Both the position numbers and the translations under genes were made by a program. This document shows positions 26,255 to 35,314 of a DNA stretch of 64,000 nucleotides, piece by piece. Source of the DNA: JADHLJ01 sp038146985. GTDB lineage: Bacteria; Pseudomonadota; Alphaproteobacteria; Thalassobaculales; Thalassobaculaceae. The notes under the pieces were generated by a model that saw only the letters and a list, made by a program, of their open reading frames with translations, was not told the origin of the DNA and did no database searches. The stretch spans positions 186,001-250,000 of the forward strand of contig JAYQSQ010000010.1 in assembly GCA_038146985.1 (NCBI GenBank). The letters are read 5' to 3'. How positions within the stretch are numbered: position 1 is the stretch's first letter; each line of letters begins with the position of its first letter.

Positions 26255-27229
26255 TCAGGCCGCGAAGACGTCGTCGGTGGCGCGTTCCGGCGCCGGGAAG
26301 GGGCTGGCCTTGGCGAAGGCGACGGCGGCCTCGACCTTATCGAGGATCTCGTCATCCATGGCCTTCCATTCCTCTTCGCTCAATTGACCCTGCTGGCCCT
26401 TCAGGTGCGCGACCAGCCGGTCGATCGGGTCTTTCTTCATCCAGGCGTCGATCTCTTCCTGGGGCCGGATGTCGGGCTGGGTCGGCCGTTCGGTATGGCG
26501 CCGGTGGCGGTAGGTCTTACACTCGATCAGGGTCGGCCCCTCGCCGGCGCGGGCGCGGGCCACCGCCTTGGTTGCCGCTTCGTGCACCGCGAAGATGTCG
26601 TTGCCGTCGACAATGACGCCGGGAATGCCGTAGCCGCCGGCCCGCGCCGCCACATCCTGCACGGCGAGTGCCCGCTCCGCGGAGGTGTTGACCGCCCAGA
26701 GATTGTTCTCGCAGACATAGATCATCGGCAGCTTCCAGGCCGCCGCGATGTTCAGCGATTCATGGAACGGCCCGGCGCAGGACGCCCCGTCGCCGAAGAA
26801 CGACACGGCGACCCGGCCCTTGCCCTCAAGCTGGGCGGCCAGGCCCGCGCCGGTGATGATCGAGATCCCGCCGGCGACGATCCCGTTGGAAACAGCAGCG
26901 TCAGGATACGCTGAAAATCGGCGATGGCGCACGAGCCGCCTGCCCCTCGCGTACGGTCTCGGCGCCCGTAAAGCCCGGCATCGTCCGGATGATCAGGAGG
27001 CCCTTGACATTTTTAATGCATGTGGCTTTGTGGAAGCGATGATCTGGTCGTCCTGCCCGAAGTCGCGGTGATTCCTCGCGACTGCCACCGCCTTCCTCGC
27101 CGATATAGCAGTGCACCAGGCAGTAGATATCGCTCATTACATAATCCGTCGATGCTTCCCGCCTTGCGTTGCGGATGGTCTGCACCGGGGCCGCAGCATC
27201 TCCCGCCGCTGTTCCGGTGAAATGTCCAT
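26255..27229 (-). pseudogene. E1 alpha subunit, 5' third disrupted by multiple frameshifts
   Basis: From 26890 to the stop at 26255 the frame is clean: NGIVAGGISIITGAG, the TPP motif FFGDGASCAGPFHES through MIYVCENNLWAVN, and IECKTYRHRRHTERP. Upstream of about 26890 the homology continues but hops frames: MDISPEQRREML near 27229, TIRNARREAST, LVHCYIGEE near 27110, a DDQIIAS-like stretch near 27040, GGSCAIADF near 26930. The length to the ATG at 27229 (975 bp, about 324 aa) equals a normal E1 alpha. So the gene is complete in outline but damaged at its 5' end, by sequence error or true decay. Confidence 0.75.
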
Positions 27230-27232
27230 GAC

Positions 27233-28344
27233 AAAGGCCTTCCCTGATCATCGCGATGGGGAGAGTGTAACGATTATGCTAGACAAGAAAGGTGACGGGA
27301 TTAAGGGTGTGATGGCGCCGGCTCTCCAATTCCAGCCGTCGCCCCGGCGCGGTGTGGCGGCAAACAAGCACTGCGGGTGCAAAGGTGATGGATCGCCGTT
27401 GAGCTGGGGTTGGCCTGGTGCAGGTCCCGCCTGCGCCAGGGCGACGGAAAAGCGGTGCAGTTCGGCCGCCCGGACGCTGCGGATTGGTGACACTTCCAAC
27501 CAGGGTCTCACCGGCGTCAGCTTCAGCTTTCGAGTCGGTCAACGTGACGGGTGGTGGAGCACTTTCAGAGATCGCCGGCCATGCTCCGGCAATCCGGGCC
27601 TGCGAAGCGTTTTCTTTCAGGCGGCTGTTTGGCCGGTGCCGGGATGGTTTATCACGATCGAGAAAACGTCCCCTAATTCAGCAGCCCGCTGTCGACGCTT
27701 CGAAGCTGGCCCTTTAGCGAGCAGGAGTGCGGATCGCCGCCCGCTGGGAGCTGGGGTTGCTCCGGCGGTGTAGGTCTGCCTTGCGCCAGGGCGCATTTGA
27801 AAAGTGGTAGTTCGGCTGCCTGACGCGACGTAAGGACAATTTAATCCGTATCCCGACGAAGGTCGGGGACGACGCCTGAGGCCGGTCAATAACGTGACGG
27901 GTGGTGGAGCACTTTGAGATCACAACAGGCTCGTAAATCATCGCCAGCTGCCTTTCCTTGAGCGTCGGTTCCGGCCTGCGCCGGAGTATGCGGTTTATCA
28001 CGATCGAGAAAACGTCCCCTACTCAGCAGCCCGCTGTCGACGCCGATAGCTTGGTCCCTGAAGGAGCGGCGTGATGGGATCGCCACCGCTGTATAGGTTG
28101 GTTTTCAGTCATCTGCCTTGCTATGGTGACGGTATGGAGCGGTGGACGGGCAGTCGGTTCCGCGTTTGACGCTTTCTGTCCGTATCCTCGACTAGTTGGT
28201 TGGGCACGAGACGTGCCTGATATTAATAACGACGGGTGGTGGAGCACTTTCAAGATCATCGAATTCCTGTTCTCACAGCCGCCTGGGGGCTGCCTTCTCA
28301 GGCGTCGGTTCGGGCCTGCGCCGGGGATGATGGGGTGTGGTGCC
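27233..28344. other. Noncoding region holding a three-unit repeat array
   Basis: This gap of about 1.1 kb between the E1 alpha gene and the SDR remnant has no frame with protein-like composition or a ribosome binding site. It is occupied mainly by three diverged ~345-bp units from about 27387 on, and by palindromes inside them. The 27233-27386 part shows nothing I can assign. Confidence 0.6.
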
Positions 28345-28345
28345 G
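27387..28345. repeat. Tandem array of three diverged ~345-bp units
   Basis: Landmarks recur in the same order. GGATCGCC is at 27390, 27731 and 28077. GGGTGGTGGAGCACTTT is at 27549, 27899 and 28234. TTTATCACGATCGAGAAAAC is at 27648 and 27994. A CAGCAGCCCGCTGTCGACGC block follows the last in units 1 and 2. Spacing is 335-350 bp. Units also share GAGCTGGGGTTG, GCGCCAGGGCG and TTCGGC(C/T)GCC stretches (units 1-2) and a GGCCTGCGCCGG palindrome (27971-27984 and near 28313). The third unit is truncated before the TTTATCACG block. No open frame is conserved between units, so the repeat is probably noncoding. Confidence 0.7.
27852..27867. repeat. REP-like hairpin inside the repeat array
   Basis: CCCGAC and GTCGGG are separated by four bases in the second ~345-bp unit. 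The pattern is that of the CCCGACnnnnGTCGGG palindromes scattered in many alphaproteobacterial genomes. It is not found in the other two units, so it may be a later insertion. Confidence 0.5.
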
Positions 28346-29140
28346 AGATAAAATCCGTCCTTCAACAAATATCTCGAAGCCCGCCACACGCTGATGGTTT
28401 GGCCGAGACGGTCGCGCCCATGGGGGAGCAGAGGTAGAGATCATGCCGAGATATGGGCTCGCGTGATTGAAGGCGGCGTGCAGCGAGGTGATGGAGACCA
28501 TCTCTGTCGCGGGTCTGGTTTTCCGAGACCCCGTCGGCCTTGGCCTGGCCTGGATGACCTGGTGATCCGGCCGTCCCACGCCAGCCTGGCTGGATGAGTT
28601 GTAGCGGATGAACGGGCCGCTCCTCCGAAGCGCGGTGGTGTGGGTGAGGCCGACGATGGCCCATTTCGAGGCTTATGATAGGGGCTGTGCAGGGAGAAGC
28701 CGAACTTGCCCGCCGCCGAGGAGAGATTGACGATGCCGCCGCCGCATTCCTTGATGTGGTGATGGCGCGCTGGGTGCAGTTGCCAGGAAGGCGCTGGTGA
28801 GACGGATGGTCACGCAGGCGTTCCAGTCCTCAAGGCTGACTTCGATCGGTGAGGGTCGCTTCGTAAAAGCTGGCATTGTTGATCATGAAGTCGGAGGCCG
28901 CCGAGATACGCGCTGGGTGCAACAGGCATCACCAGAGTGTCGATGGCATTGTGGGTCGGAGACGTCGCATACTGGTGTTGCCGGTATTCCTGTTGGCCGA
29001 AAGCGTCGTCTCGAGCCCCGCTTCGTTTGATGCCGCAGATGAATACACCTTGCTTCCGCCCGGTGCAACAAAGCTGATCGTGCGCGCCCGGATGCCGCCG
29101 CCTGCCGCCGTGATGATTGCCTTCTGCCGCCAAATCTAGT
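28345..29140 (-). pseudogene. Short-chain dehydrogenase/reductase gene with many frameshifts
   Basis: No single frame is long, but SDR segments appear in order on the minus strand: a degenerate KAIIT..GGGI nucleotide-binding start near 29120, FMINNAS near 28890, SLEDWNACVTIRLTSAFLAT near 28830, IVNLSSAAGKFGFSLHSPY near 28710, WAIVGLTHTT near 28650, FIRYN, KADGVSE, TRDRDG/MVSITSL near 28500 and CSPMGATVS near 28430. Total span of about 800 bp fits a 260-aa SDR. Frame changes occur roughly every 50-120 bp. The active-site Tyr-xxx-Lys region is recognisable as SPYH..KWAIVG. Either decayed or poorly sequenced. Confidence 0.7.
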
Positions 29141-29280
29141 TCGCGTCCGTCTCGCGCCGTTGCTGGTTTCTGGCAAGACTATGTCGGGACGCCGACGGCC
29201 TGATCGGTGAACTTCTGATGAATGGCCGGCGAGGTTGACCAGATATGTGACAGGGCTCCCGAGACGGGCGTTGGCTATCT

Positions 29281-29353
29281 CTCCTCAGGGTGAGGCCGGA
29301 AAATGAATGGCTCACCCTGGAGAACGCAAGAAGCGGTGTCTCGAAGGGTCCTG
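29281..29353. repeat. Dispersed alphaproteobacterial palindromic repeat
   Basis: CCTCAGGGTGAG (29283-29294) is followed by its near-inverse CTCACCCTGGAG (29311-29322) and by GTGTCTCGAAGGGTCCT (29337-29353). These resemble the CTCACCCTGAGGAG / TCTCGAAGG extragenic repeats common in alphaproteobacteria. It lies between the SDR remnant and the next minus-strand gene. Confidence 0.5.
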
Positions 29354-29419
29354 CTTGGATTAAATTAAAGCGGCGTGAAGCCGCATTTACCAGGCTCGTC
29401 GATCGCCCGAAGCTTGGCT

Positions 29420-29965
29420 TCATCCCGGGCGTTCTCCGCCGTAGAGCAGACCGGCGGCGGCAGCGATGGAGAGTCCGAAGGCGGGAGAGGTCGCGCCCAT
29501 GCCCCAGTACGGGCCGTATTCCCGCTGATTGAATAAGAATGCCGCACTGTAGCAGTCGAAGTTGACAGACGCATGGCGAGCAGCAGGAAGCCCATGCGCA
29601 CCGCCGAGCCGGTTGGCCGACATGAATTCGCGGAACGCAGCGCTGGTCTCGGCCTCGCGCACCGCCTTGGTGATCTCCTTGCGCGCGGTCTTGGCCCAGT
29701 CGCGGTAGTTCATGCCGGTCTTGCCGTCGCCGCGCTCGGGATTGAGGATCATGTCCTTCAGATGATCGACGATCTCCTGGGCCCGCTCCTCGGCGGTGCG
29801 CTTCTTCAGACTCGGGAAGATCGGTTCCGGCGTGTCGCGCGGTTCCTCGCCCGGCATCGGTGCGCGCAGCAGGTCAAAGGCGGTGGCCGGCCGGTCGAGC
29901 CGATCCCGGCGGTCCGCGGGCATCCGCGGGCCGGACCGGAAACCGCTCGGGGAATCTTGACGGCT
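29420..29965 (-). CDS. Hypothetical protein, 181 aa
   Basis: The ATG at 29965 opens SRQDSPSGFRSG. A proline- and arginine-rich N-terminus leads into a helical, charged middle (KKRTAEERAQEIVDHLKDMI) and a C-terminus with a hydrophobic stretch (FGLSIAAAAGLLYGG). I do not recognise the family. The last third borders the damaged zone at 26.9-29.2 kb, and its composition changes near residue 130 (LGGAHGLPAARHAS), so the C-terminus may be affected by a frame error. It follows the PilZ gene on the same strand by 22 bp and may be cotranscribed with it. Confidence 0.6.
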   Translation of the reverse strand, partial: SRQDSPSGFRSGPRMPADRRDRLDRPATAFDLLRAPMPGEEPRDTPEPIFPSLKKRTAEERAQEIVDHLKDMILNPERGDGKTGMNYRDWAKTARKEITKAVREAETSAAFREFMSANRLGGAHGLPAARHASVNFDCYSAAFLFNQREYGPYWGMGATSPAFGLSIAAAAGLLYGGERPG

Positions 29966-29987
29966 CATCGCGATCCGTGTCTGCAAG

Positions 29988-30344
29988 TTATGCCTGGCCA
30001 TGGGCCACCCGCTCATTCAGGTAGCGATTCAACGTCGCCCGGGCAAGCATGTCCATACCTTCGAGGCGAATCGACAGGGAGACATCGCTCGGATCGTAGC
30101 GTTTCACCTCGGCGGTCGCCCGGAACAGCGCGCCGGGGCCGGCGGTGGGGACCAGGACCCTTACCTCTGTGCGGTCCGGCGGCTGCAGGGCGCCGTAGTA
30201 GTTCGCGATCTTCATGCCTTCGACGCTCCAGTTGTCGATCGCATATGGGGTGTTCCCGATCACGATGGTCATCGGCGCGCTGATGCGCCGGCTTCCCCGA
30301 CGCTCGGTGTTCCTGGCGAGACGGGAGGCTTGAGAATGGGGCAT
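29988..30344 (-). CDS. PilZ-domain protein
   Basis: A 118-aa protein that is essentially one PilZ domain. The RxxxR c-di-GMP-binding element is in ERRGSRRIS, and the second signature appears as DNWSVEGMKI (NxSxxG), followed by beta-strands such as EVRVLVPTAG. Both ligand-contact motifs are intact, so c-di-GMP binding is likely. The ATG at 30344 has GAGG about 9 bases upstream. No effector domain is attached, so it would act by protein contact. Adjacent genes are of unknown function. Confidence 0.82.
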   Translation of the reverse strand: MPHSQASRLARNTERRGSRRISAPMTIVIGNTPYAIDNWSVEGMKIANYYGALQPPDRTEVRVLVPTAGPGALFRATAEVKRYDPSDVSLSIRLEGMDMLARATLNRYLNERVAHGQA

Positions 30345-30506
30345 CGTGGTAACCTCATCAGGCTGTCGTCGCCCGTGTTCTGCAATCCCCATGCCAATCT
30401 GGAACGGCCGAACTTGCCGGTCCGAAGGTCGGTGTTTCCTCGGGTTTTGTCGGGAATTCCGTGCCGGCGGTCGGGCGTCCGGGCATATTTTGCCGTCGCT
30501 GACCGG

Positions 30507-30785
30507 CTAGCCGTGCCGGGCGATCTGGCCCGGTGAGGGCCAGGCCGGCCGCGTGGCGATATCCTTCGATCCGCAGGACGAGCAGCGCATCCTGGTGCCG
30601 ATCTCCGGCACCGGGAAGGCCGGCCCGAGCTGCTGAATCAGCATCGCCGTGGCGGCCTCGGCATTGTGGCCGCAGCGGTTGCACCAGCAGAACACGCCGA
30701 TCCCAGCCTGCTTGAGATCCCCCAGCGAGGCCGCGCGCCGCGCCCGTTCCTCGCGGTCGATCGCGCTTTCCTTCAATCGTCCCAT
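30507..30785 (-). CDS. Small zinc-ribbon-like protein, 92 aa
   Basis: Two cysteine pairs, CWCNRCGHNA and MRCSSCGSKDIATRP, about 35 residues apart suggest a zinc ribbon. The N-terminus (MGRLKESAIDREERARRAAS) is basic and probably helical. The pattern resembles short alphaproteobacterial proteins of unknown role. The AGAGGACGATC just before the ATG at 30785 is a fair ribosome binding site. There is no operon partner within 100 bp except DUF2794, 121 bp upstream. Confidence 0.7.
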   Translation of the reverse strand: MGRLKESAIDREERARRAASLGDLKQAGIGVFCWCNRCGHNAEAATAMLIQQLGPAFPVPEIGTRMRCSSCGSKDIATRPAWPSPGQIARHG

Positions 30786-30906
30786 GATCGTCCTCTAATT
30801 CCTGGAATGAGAACATATCAAGAACATTCGACTGTCGGCAAGCCGCAAACGGCGATCGGCCGGGAAACCCTGGTCTGTGCGGGCGCGGGGTGGTGGCGGG
30901 TTTCGG

Positions 30907-31245
30907 CTAGCCCTTGACCAACCGGGGAAGCGAGCGGAACCGGTTCATCACCGCCGCCAGCGAGCCGGAGGAGGCAACCGGTTTCGGGCCGTTGAAAAGC
31001 GCGAATTCCGGGTCGCTCTGGCCGGGTTTCTGAGTCTTGACGACCGAATAGAGCGGATGCTCGCGGCTGCTTCGGAAGATCGAGAATGTCGCCATGTTGC
31101 CGCCGCGGTCAATGGCGTAGTCGCGCCAATCGCCTTTGATGACACCCATGCTGTAGGCGGAGAGGATCTCGCCGAGTTCCCGCTTGCTGAAGAAGACCTC
31201 GCGCTTGCCTCGGCGGGCATTGTTCAGTCGAATCAGATTCGCCAT
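30907..31245 (-). CDS. DUF2794 family protein
   Basis: A 112-aa protein matching DUF2794: FFSKRELGEILSAYS, then KGDWRDYAIDRGGNMATFSI and HPLYSVVKTQKPGQ. The family is small, alphaproteobacterial and uncharacterised. The ATG at 31245 (MANLIRLNN) is preferred over one 33 bases upstream because family members begin near this point. It is divergent from the YfgM-like gene, with 239 bp between. Confidence 0.82.
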   Translation of the reverse strand: MANLIRLNNARRGKREVFFSKRELGEILSAYSMGVIKGDWRDYAIDRGGNMATFSIFRSSREHPLYSVVKTQKPGQSDPEFALFNGPKPVASSGSLAAVMNRFRSLPRLVKG

Positions 31246-31484
31246 CGCTGGATGTTGGATCCCCGTATTACCGCGCAATGATGATAGTGTTCCCGAAAAA
31301 GACAGGCTGGTAAAGTGTTTGCAGCCAACCGGCGCGCGACGTTATTGGCATTCCGGCCAAGCCCGACCGAGCGGGTCTGATTTCAGCCTCGCGCCGTTTG
31401 ATTTCGCGAGCCGGCGGGAGTAGGGTGCGGCGCTTCTGAAGCGCGGTTCCAGGCGGGCCGCGCGCGAACTCGGCGGAGAACGGC

Positions 31485-32129
31485 GTGGCCGATATCTTTC
31501 AGGAAATCGACGAGGAACTTCGCCAGGATCGCGCGGCCAAGCTGTGGGCCCGGTACGGAAATTATGTGATCGCGGCGGCGGTGCTGATCGTGCTCGCGGT
31601 GGGCGGCTACAAGTTCTGGACGGCGCAGGAACTGGAGAGCCGGCGGGCGCAATCGGCCGCGTATCAGGATGCCGTCGCGCGCGCGGCGGCGGGAGACGTC
31701 GAGGGCGCGATCGACGCGCTCGGCGGCCTGGCGAACAGTGCCGATGGCGGGTACGGCGTGCTCGCCCGGCTGCATCAGGCGGCGCTGGCGGCGAAAAAAG
31801 GCGACATAGAGGCGGCCACACTGGCCTATGCGGCGGTTGCGTCAGACGGTTCGGCGCCGGAGATCCTGCGGGATCTGGCCCGGGTGCGCTCGGTGGCGGC
31901 GCGTGTCGAGACGGGCGATCCCGCCGAGCTGCGCGCGGCCCTGTCGGGTCTCACGAGCGCCGGAAACCCGTGGCGGCCGATGGCTCTTGAACTGCAAGGC
32001 ATCCTGGCGATCAGAACCGGCGACGCGGCGGCGGCGCGGGCCGTGTTTTCCGAGCTTGCCGATTCCGCCGAGACGCCCCGCGGCATGCGGGCCCGCGCGG
32101 CCGAGGTCCTCAAGGCCTTGGGCAAGTAA
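31485..32129 (+). CDS. YfgM-like membrane-anchored TPR protein
   Basis: A 214-aa protein starting at GTG 31485. A cytosolic N-terminus (ADIFQEIDEELRQDRAAKLW) precedes a single transmembrane helix at about residues 27-45 (YVIAAAVLIVLAVGGYKFW). The periplasmic part consists of alanine-rich TPR-like helical pairs. This is the TPR_21/YfgM layout. YfgM works with PpiD at the Sec translocon in Escherichia coli. The order yfgM-bamB-der, seen here, is conserved in many proteobacteria and supports the call. The next gene starts 15 bp downstream. Confidence 0.82.
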   Translation: MADIFQEIDEELRQDRAAKLWARYGNYVIAAAVLIVLAVGGYKFWTAQELESRRAQSAAYQDAVARAAAGDVEGAIDALGGLANSADGGYGVLARLHQAALAAKKGDIEAATLAYAAVASDGSAPEILRDLARVRSVAARVETGDPAELRAALSGLTSAGNPWRPMALELQGILAIRTGDAAAARAVFSELADSAETPRGMRARAAEVLKALGK

Positions 32130-32144
32130 AGGGCGGTCCCCTCG

Positions 32145-33494
32145 GTGACGGGCAGGCGGATACGGAGATCTGGAGTGGCGAGGGGCGCGGCGGTGCTGGC
32201 GGCGCTCCTGCTGCTCTCGGGATGCTCGAAGGGGTTTTTCGGCGAAACCAAGTCGGCGCCGCCCTTGCCGGGCGAGCGGATCTCGATCATGGCGCTGGAA
32301 CGGGCGCTGCAGCCCGATGCGACCCTTTCCGAGGTGCCGGTCGCCCTGCCGCGCCCGTCCGTCAATGATGCGTGGCCGCAGCCGGGGGGCAATGCCAACC
32401 ATGTGATGGACCATCCCGCGTTCGCCGATCTGCCGGACAAGGCCTGGACGGCCGATATCGGCGCCGGCGCCGACCCGGAGGCGGCCTTGCTGGCCTCGCC
32501 GGTGACGTTGGACGGACGGATATACACGCTCGACGCGAAAGGCGTGCTGACCGCCTTCGACGCCAAGACCGGCGCCCGATCATGGCGTCTGGACACGCGA
32601 TCCCCCAATGAGGAGGACGTCGTCTACAGCGGCGCGATCACCACCGGTGACGGCAAGGTCTTCGCCGCGACCGGCGTCGGCGAGGTGATCGCCGTGGCCC
32701 AGGACAGCGGCAAGGAACTGTGGCGGGTGAACGCGCAGGGACCGATACGCGGCGCGCCGACCTTCAGCGACGGACGGGTGTTCGTTACCACCATCGACAA
32801 CCAGGCGCTCGCCCTGTCCGCCGAGACTGGGGAGCGGGCTTGGGTTCATTCCGGGATCTCCGAAAACGCGGCCCTGCTGGGCGGCGCCAGTCCCGCGGTC
32901 AAGGACAGCGTTGTCGTCATTCCGTATTCCTCGGGCGAGCTGTTTGCGCTGAAGGCCGAGACCGGACGGGTCTTCTGGGTCGACAATCTGAGCGAGGTGC
33001 GCCGCGCGAACGCGGTGACCAGCCTGGCCGATATTCGCGGCAACCCGGTCATCGACGACGACATCGTCATCGCGATGAGCCATTCCGGCCGGATCAGCGC
33101 GCTCGACTTCAAGTCCGGCGCGCGGATCTGGGACCGCCGCATCGGCGGTACGCATACGCCGTGGGTCGCGGGCGAGTTCATCTTCGTGCTGTCGAATTCG
33201 GCGGAGGTGATCGCGCTGACGCGCCGGGACGGGCGGGTACGCTGGATCACCCAGCTTCCGCAGTTCGAAAGCCCCGAGGATCGCGAGGGTCCGATACAAT
33301 ATGCCGGACCGGTGCTGGCCGGTGACCGGCTGATCGTCGCTTCCTCGCTGGGCGAATTGCGGGCCGTCTCGCCCTATACCGGGAGCCTGCTCGGCATCGT
33401 GGATATCGGCGATCCGGTTTACGTCACCCCGATCATCGCCAGCGGTACCCTTTACGTCCTCACCGACAAGGGCCGCCTGATCGCCTATCGCTAG
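32145..33494 (+). CDS. bamB: BamB-like PQQ-repeat beta-propeller lipoprotein
   Basis: A 449-aa protein with a lipoprotein signal: basic start, hydrophobic stretch and lipobox LLSGC, so it should be anchored to a membrane after lipidation. The body is a series of PQQ/WD-like blades with repeated patterns such as AFDAKTGARSW, VAQDSGKELWRV, ALSAETGERAWV, ALKAETGRVFWV and ALDFKSGARIWD. BamB is the accessory beta-propeller of the BAM outer-membrane assembly complex. It starts at GTG 32145, 15 bp after the YfgM-like gene; der follows by 28 bp. Family length is about 390-450. Confidence 0.85.
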   Translation: MTGRRIRRSGVARGAAVLAALLLLSGCSKGFFGETKSAPPLPGERISIMALERALQPDATLSEVPVALPRPSVNDAWPQPGGNANHVMDHPAFADLPDKAWTADIGAGADPEAALLASPVTLDGRIYTLDAKGVLTAFDAKTGARSWRLDTRSPNEEDVVYSGAITTGDGKVFAATGVGEVIAVAQDSGKELWRVNAQGPIRGAPTFSDGRVFVTTIDNQALALSAETGERAWVHSGISENAALLGGASPAVKDSVVVIPYSSGELFALKAETGRVFWVDNLSEVRRANAVTSLADIRGNPVIDDDIVIAMSHSGRISALDFKSGARIWDRRIGGTHTPWVAGEFIFVLSNSAEVIALTRRDGRVRWITQLPQFESPEDREGPIQYAGPVLAGDRLIVASSLGELRAVSPYTGSLLGIVDIGDPVYVTPIIASGTLYVLTDKGRLIAYR

Positions 33495-33522
33495 GGCGAG
33501 AGGCACGGACCGGAAACCTTCG

Positions 33523-34934
33523 ATGACCATGACCGTCGCCATCATCGGCCGTCCCAATGTCGGCAAGTCGACCCTGTTCAACCGGCTGGTCGGCCGGCGC
33601 GAGGCGATCGTCGACGACATTCCCGGTGTGACCCGCGACCGTCGCGAGGGGCGTGGCCGGATCTCCGATCTCGAGTTCCGGGTCTTCGACACCGCCGGTC
33701 TCGAGGACGCCGAGGACGCGGCCCTCGAGGGTCGGATGCGGCGCCAGACCGAGGCCGCCGTCGCCGAGGCGGATGTTGTTCTCATGGTGATCGACGCCAA
33801 GGCCGGCATCACGCCCCTGGACGAGCATTTCGCGCGCTGGCTGCGGCGGGAACAGGACAAGGTGGTGCTGGTCGCCAATAAATGCGAGGGCCGGGCCGGA
33901 ACCGGGGGATTGCTGGAGGCTTTCTCGCTGGGTCTCGGCGAGCCGGTGGCGATCTCGGCCGAGCACGGCGAGGGGATGGCCGATCTCTACCAGGCAATGA
34001 TCCCTTTTGCGCGGGAGGGAGACGGGAGCGAGGGCACTGCCGAGGCGGAGGAGGATGGCGACGACATCATCGATGAATCCCCGACGGCTCGGATATCTGG
34101 CGCGACATCAAGGCGCCCAAGGTGCTGCGGCTGGCGATCGTCGGCCGTCCGAATGTCGGCAAATCCACGCTGATGAATGCGCTGCTCGGCGAGAACCGGG
34201 TGCTCACCGGCCCGGAAGCCGGGATCACCCGTGACGCGATCCAGGTCGACTGGTCGTGGAAGGACCATCCGATCCAACTGGTCGACACGGCGGGGCTCAG
34301 ACGAAACGCCAAGGTCTGGGGGCGGCTGGAGCGGGCATCGGGCGCCGATACGCTGAAAGCCATCCAATACGCCCATGTGGTGGTGCTGATGCTGGATGCG
34401 ACGATGATGCTGGAGCGGCAGGACCTGACCATCGCCCGGACCGTCATCGAGGAGGGAAGGGCGCTGATCCTGGCGGCGAACAAGTGGGATATCGTCGCCG
34501 ACAAGCCGGCCGCGCTTCGCCAGCTCCGGGACCGGATCGCGACCTCGCTGCCCCAGGTGCGCGACATCCCCTACATCACCGTTTCGGCGCTGCGCGAGCG
34601 CAATCTGGACCGGCTTTTCGATAAGGCTCTGGAGGTCTACGACATCTGGAACCGCCGGATATCGACGGCCCGGTTGAACCGCTGGCTCTCCGGCATGGAG
34701 GAGCGTCATCCGCCCCCCTTGAACAAGGGCCGGCGGGTCCGGCTGCGCTATATCACCCAGTCCAAGACCCGGCCGCCGACCTTCGCGTGCTTTTGCAGCC
34801 AGCCGAACGCGCTGCCGGATGCCTATGTCCGTTATCTGGTGAACGGGCTCAGGGACGATTTTGATCTTCCCGGCGTGCCGATCCGGTTTATGCTTCGGGG
34901 CGGTCGAAATCCGTATGTGGACAAGGACGGCTGA
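33523..34934 (+). CDS. der: Ribosome-associated GTPase Der (EngA), interrupted by a -1 frameshift
   Basis: Two Era-like GTPase domains and a C-terminal KH-like domain. Domain 1 has GRPNVGKSTLFN, DTAGLED and NKCEG; domain 2 has GRPNVGKSTLMN, DTAGLRR and NKWD; the tail ends FMLRGGRNPYVDKDG. The frame changes at a CCCC run (34079-34082). One more C gives a smooth linker (ESPDGSDIWRDIKAPKVL) and a 470-aa product. As written, frame 1 ends at 34173 and the second half is open from 34122. Der is needed for 50S assembly and is usually essential, so a sequence error is the likeliest reason. Confidence 0.93.
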
Positions 34935-34981
34935 ATGCAGGTGAACGGGCATGGCGCGGCGGCGCCGGGACGGGAGGCGGG

Positions 34982-35296
34982 ATGAGGGCTCGCCGAAGGA
35001 CCGACCGGCAGGTGACGGTCGACGACATCGCGAAGTTGTATGACGCGCTCTTGCGGGCCCAGAACAAACGCTACTACCGGCGGTGGGACATGAATACCAG
35101 CCATATGGGACGCCGTAAGAACCGCCAGATCGTTCAGGACGACGTGCGTCTGAAGCGGATCAAGGACAGGGCCGAGGGCATCCGTTTCGCGCTGGGCCAC
35201 GAGGACCTGGCCATGCGCCAGCGCAAGGAGCTGGAGCAGACGCTCCGAAACCTGGAACTCGCCGCCGCGGAAATCGAACGGCAACTCAGGAAATAG
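34982..35296 (+). CDS. Hypothetical basic coiled-coil protein, 104 aa
   Basis: A strongly basic, helical protein: an N-terminus of RARRRTDRQVTVDDIAK, a tyrosine-rich patch (NKRYYRRWD) and a C-terminal heptad-like helix (RKELEQTLRNLELAAAEIER). I do not recognise a family. It follows der on the same strand with 47 bp between and could share its transcript. It converges with the SDR gene, leaving 18 bp between stops. Confidence 0.65.
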   Translation: MRARRRTDRQVTVDDIAKLYDALLRAQNKRYYRRWDMNTSHMGRRKNRQIVQDDVRLKRIKDRAEGIRFALGHEDLAMRQRKELEQTLRNLELAAAEIERQLRK

Positions 35297-35314
35297 CACT
35301 CGGCCTGAACAGGT

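Noticed and set aside
27111..27773. Plus-strand frame of 220 codons over the E1 alpha 5' region and first repeat unit
   Set aside because: It crosses the boundary between damaged coding sequence and noncoding repeats, has no ribosome binding site and no recognisable domain.
27387..28345. CRISPR or integron array for the ~345-bp repeats
   Set aside because: Period is far longer than CRISPR units, spacers are not uniform, and no attC-type core sites, cas genes or integrase are nearby.
34079..34082. Programmed ribosomal frameshifting in der
   Set aside because: No slippery heptamer or downstream pseudoknot is evident, and no programmed frameshift is known in this family; a missing base is simpler.
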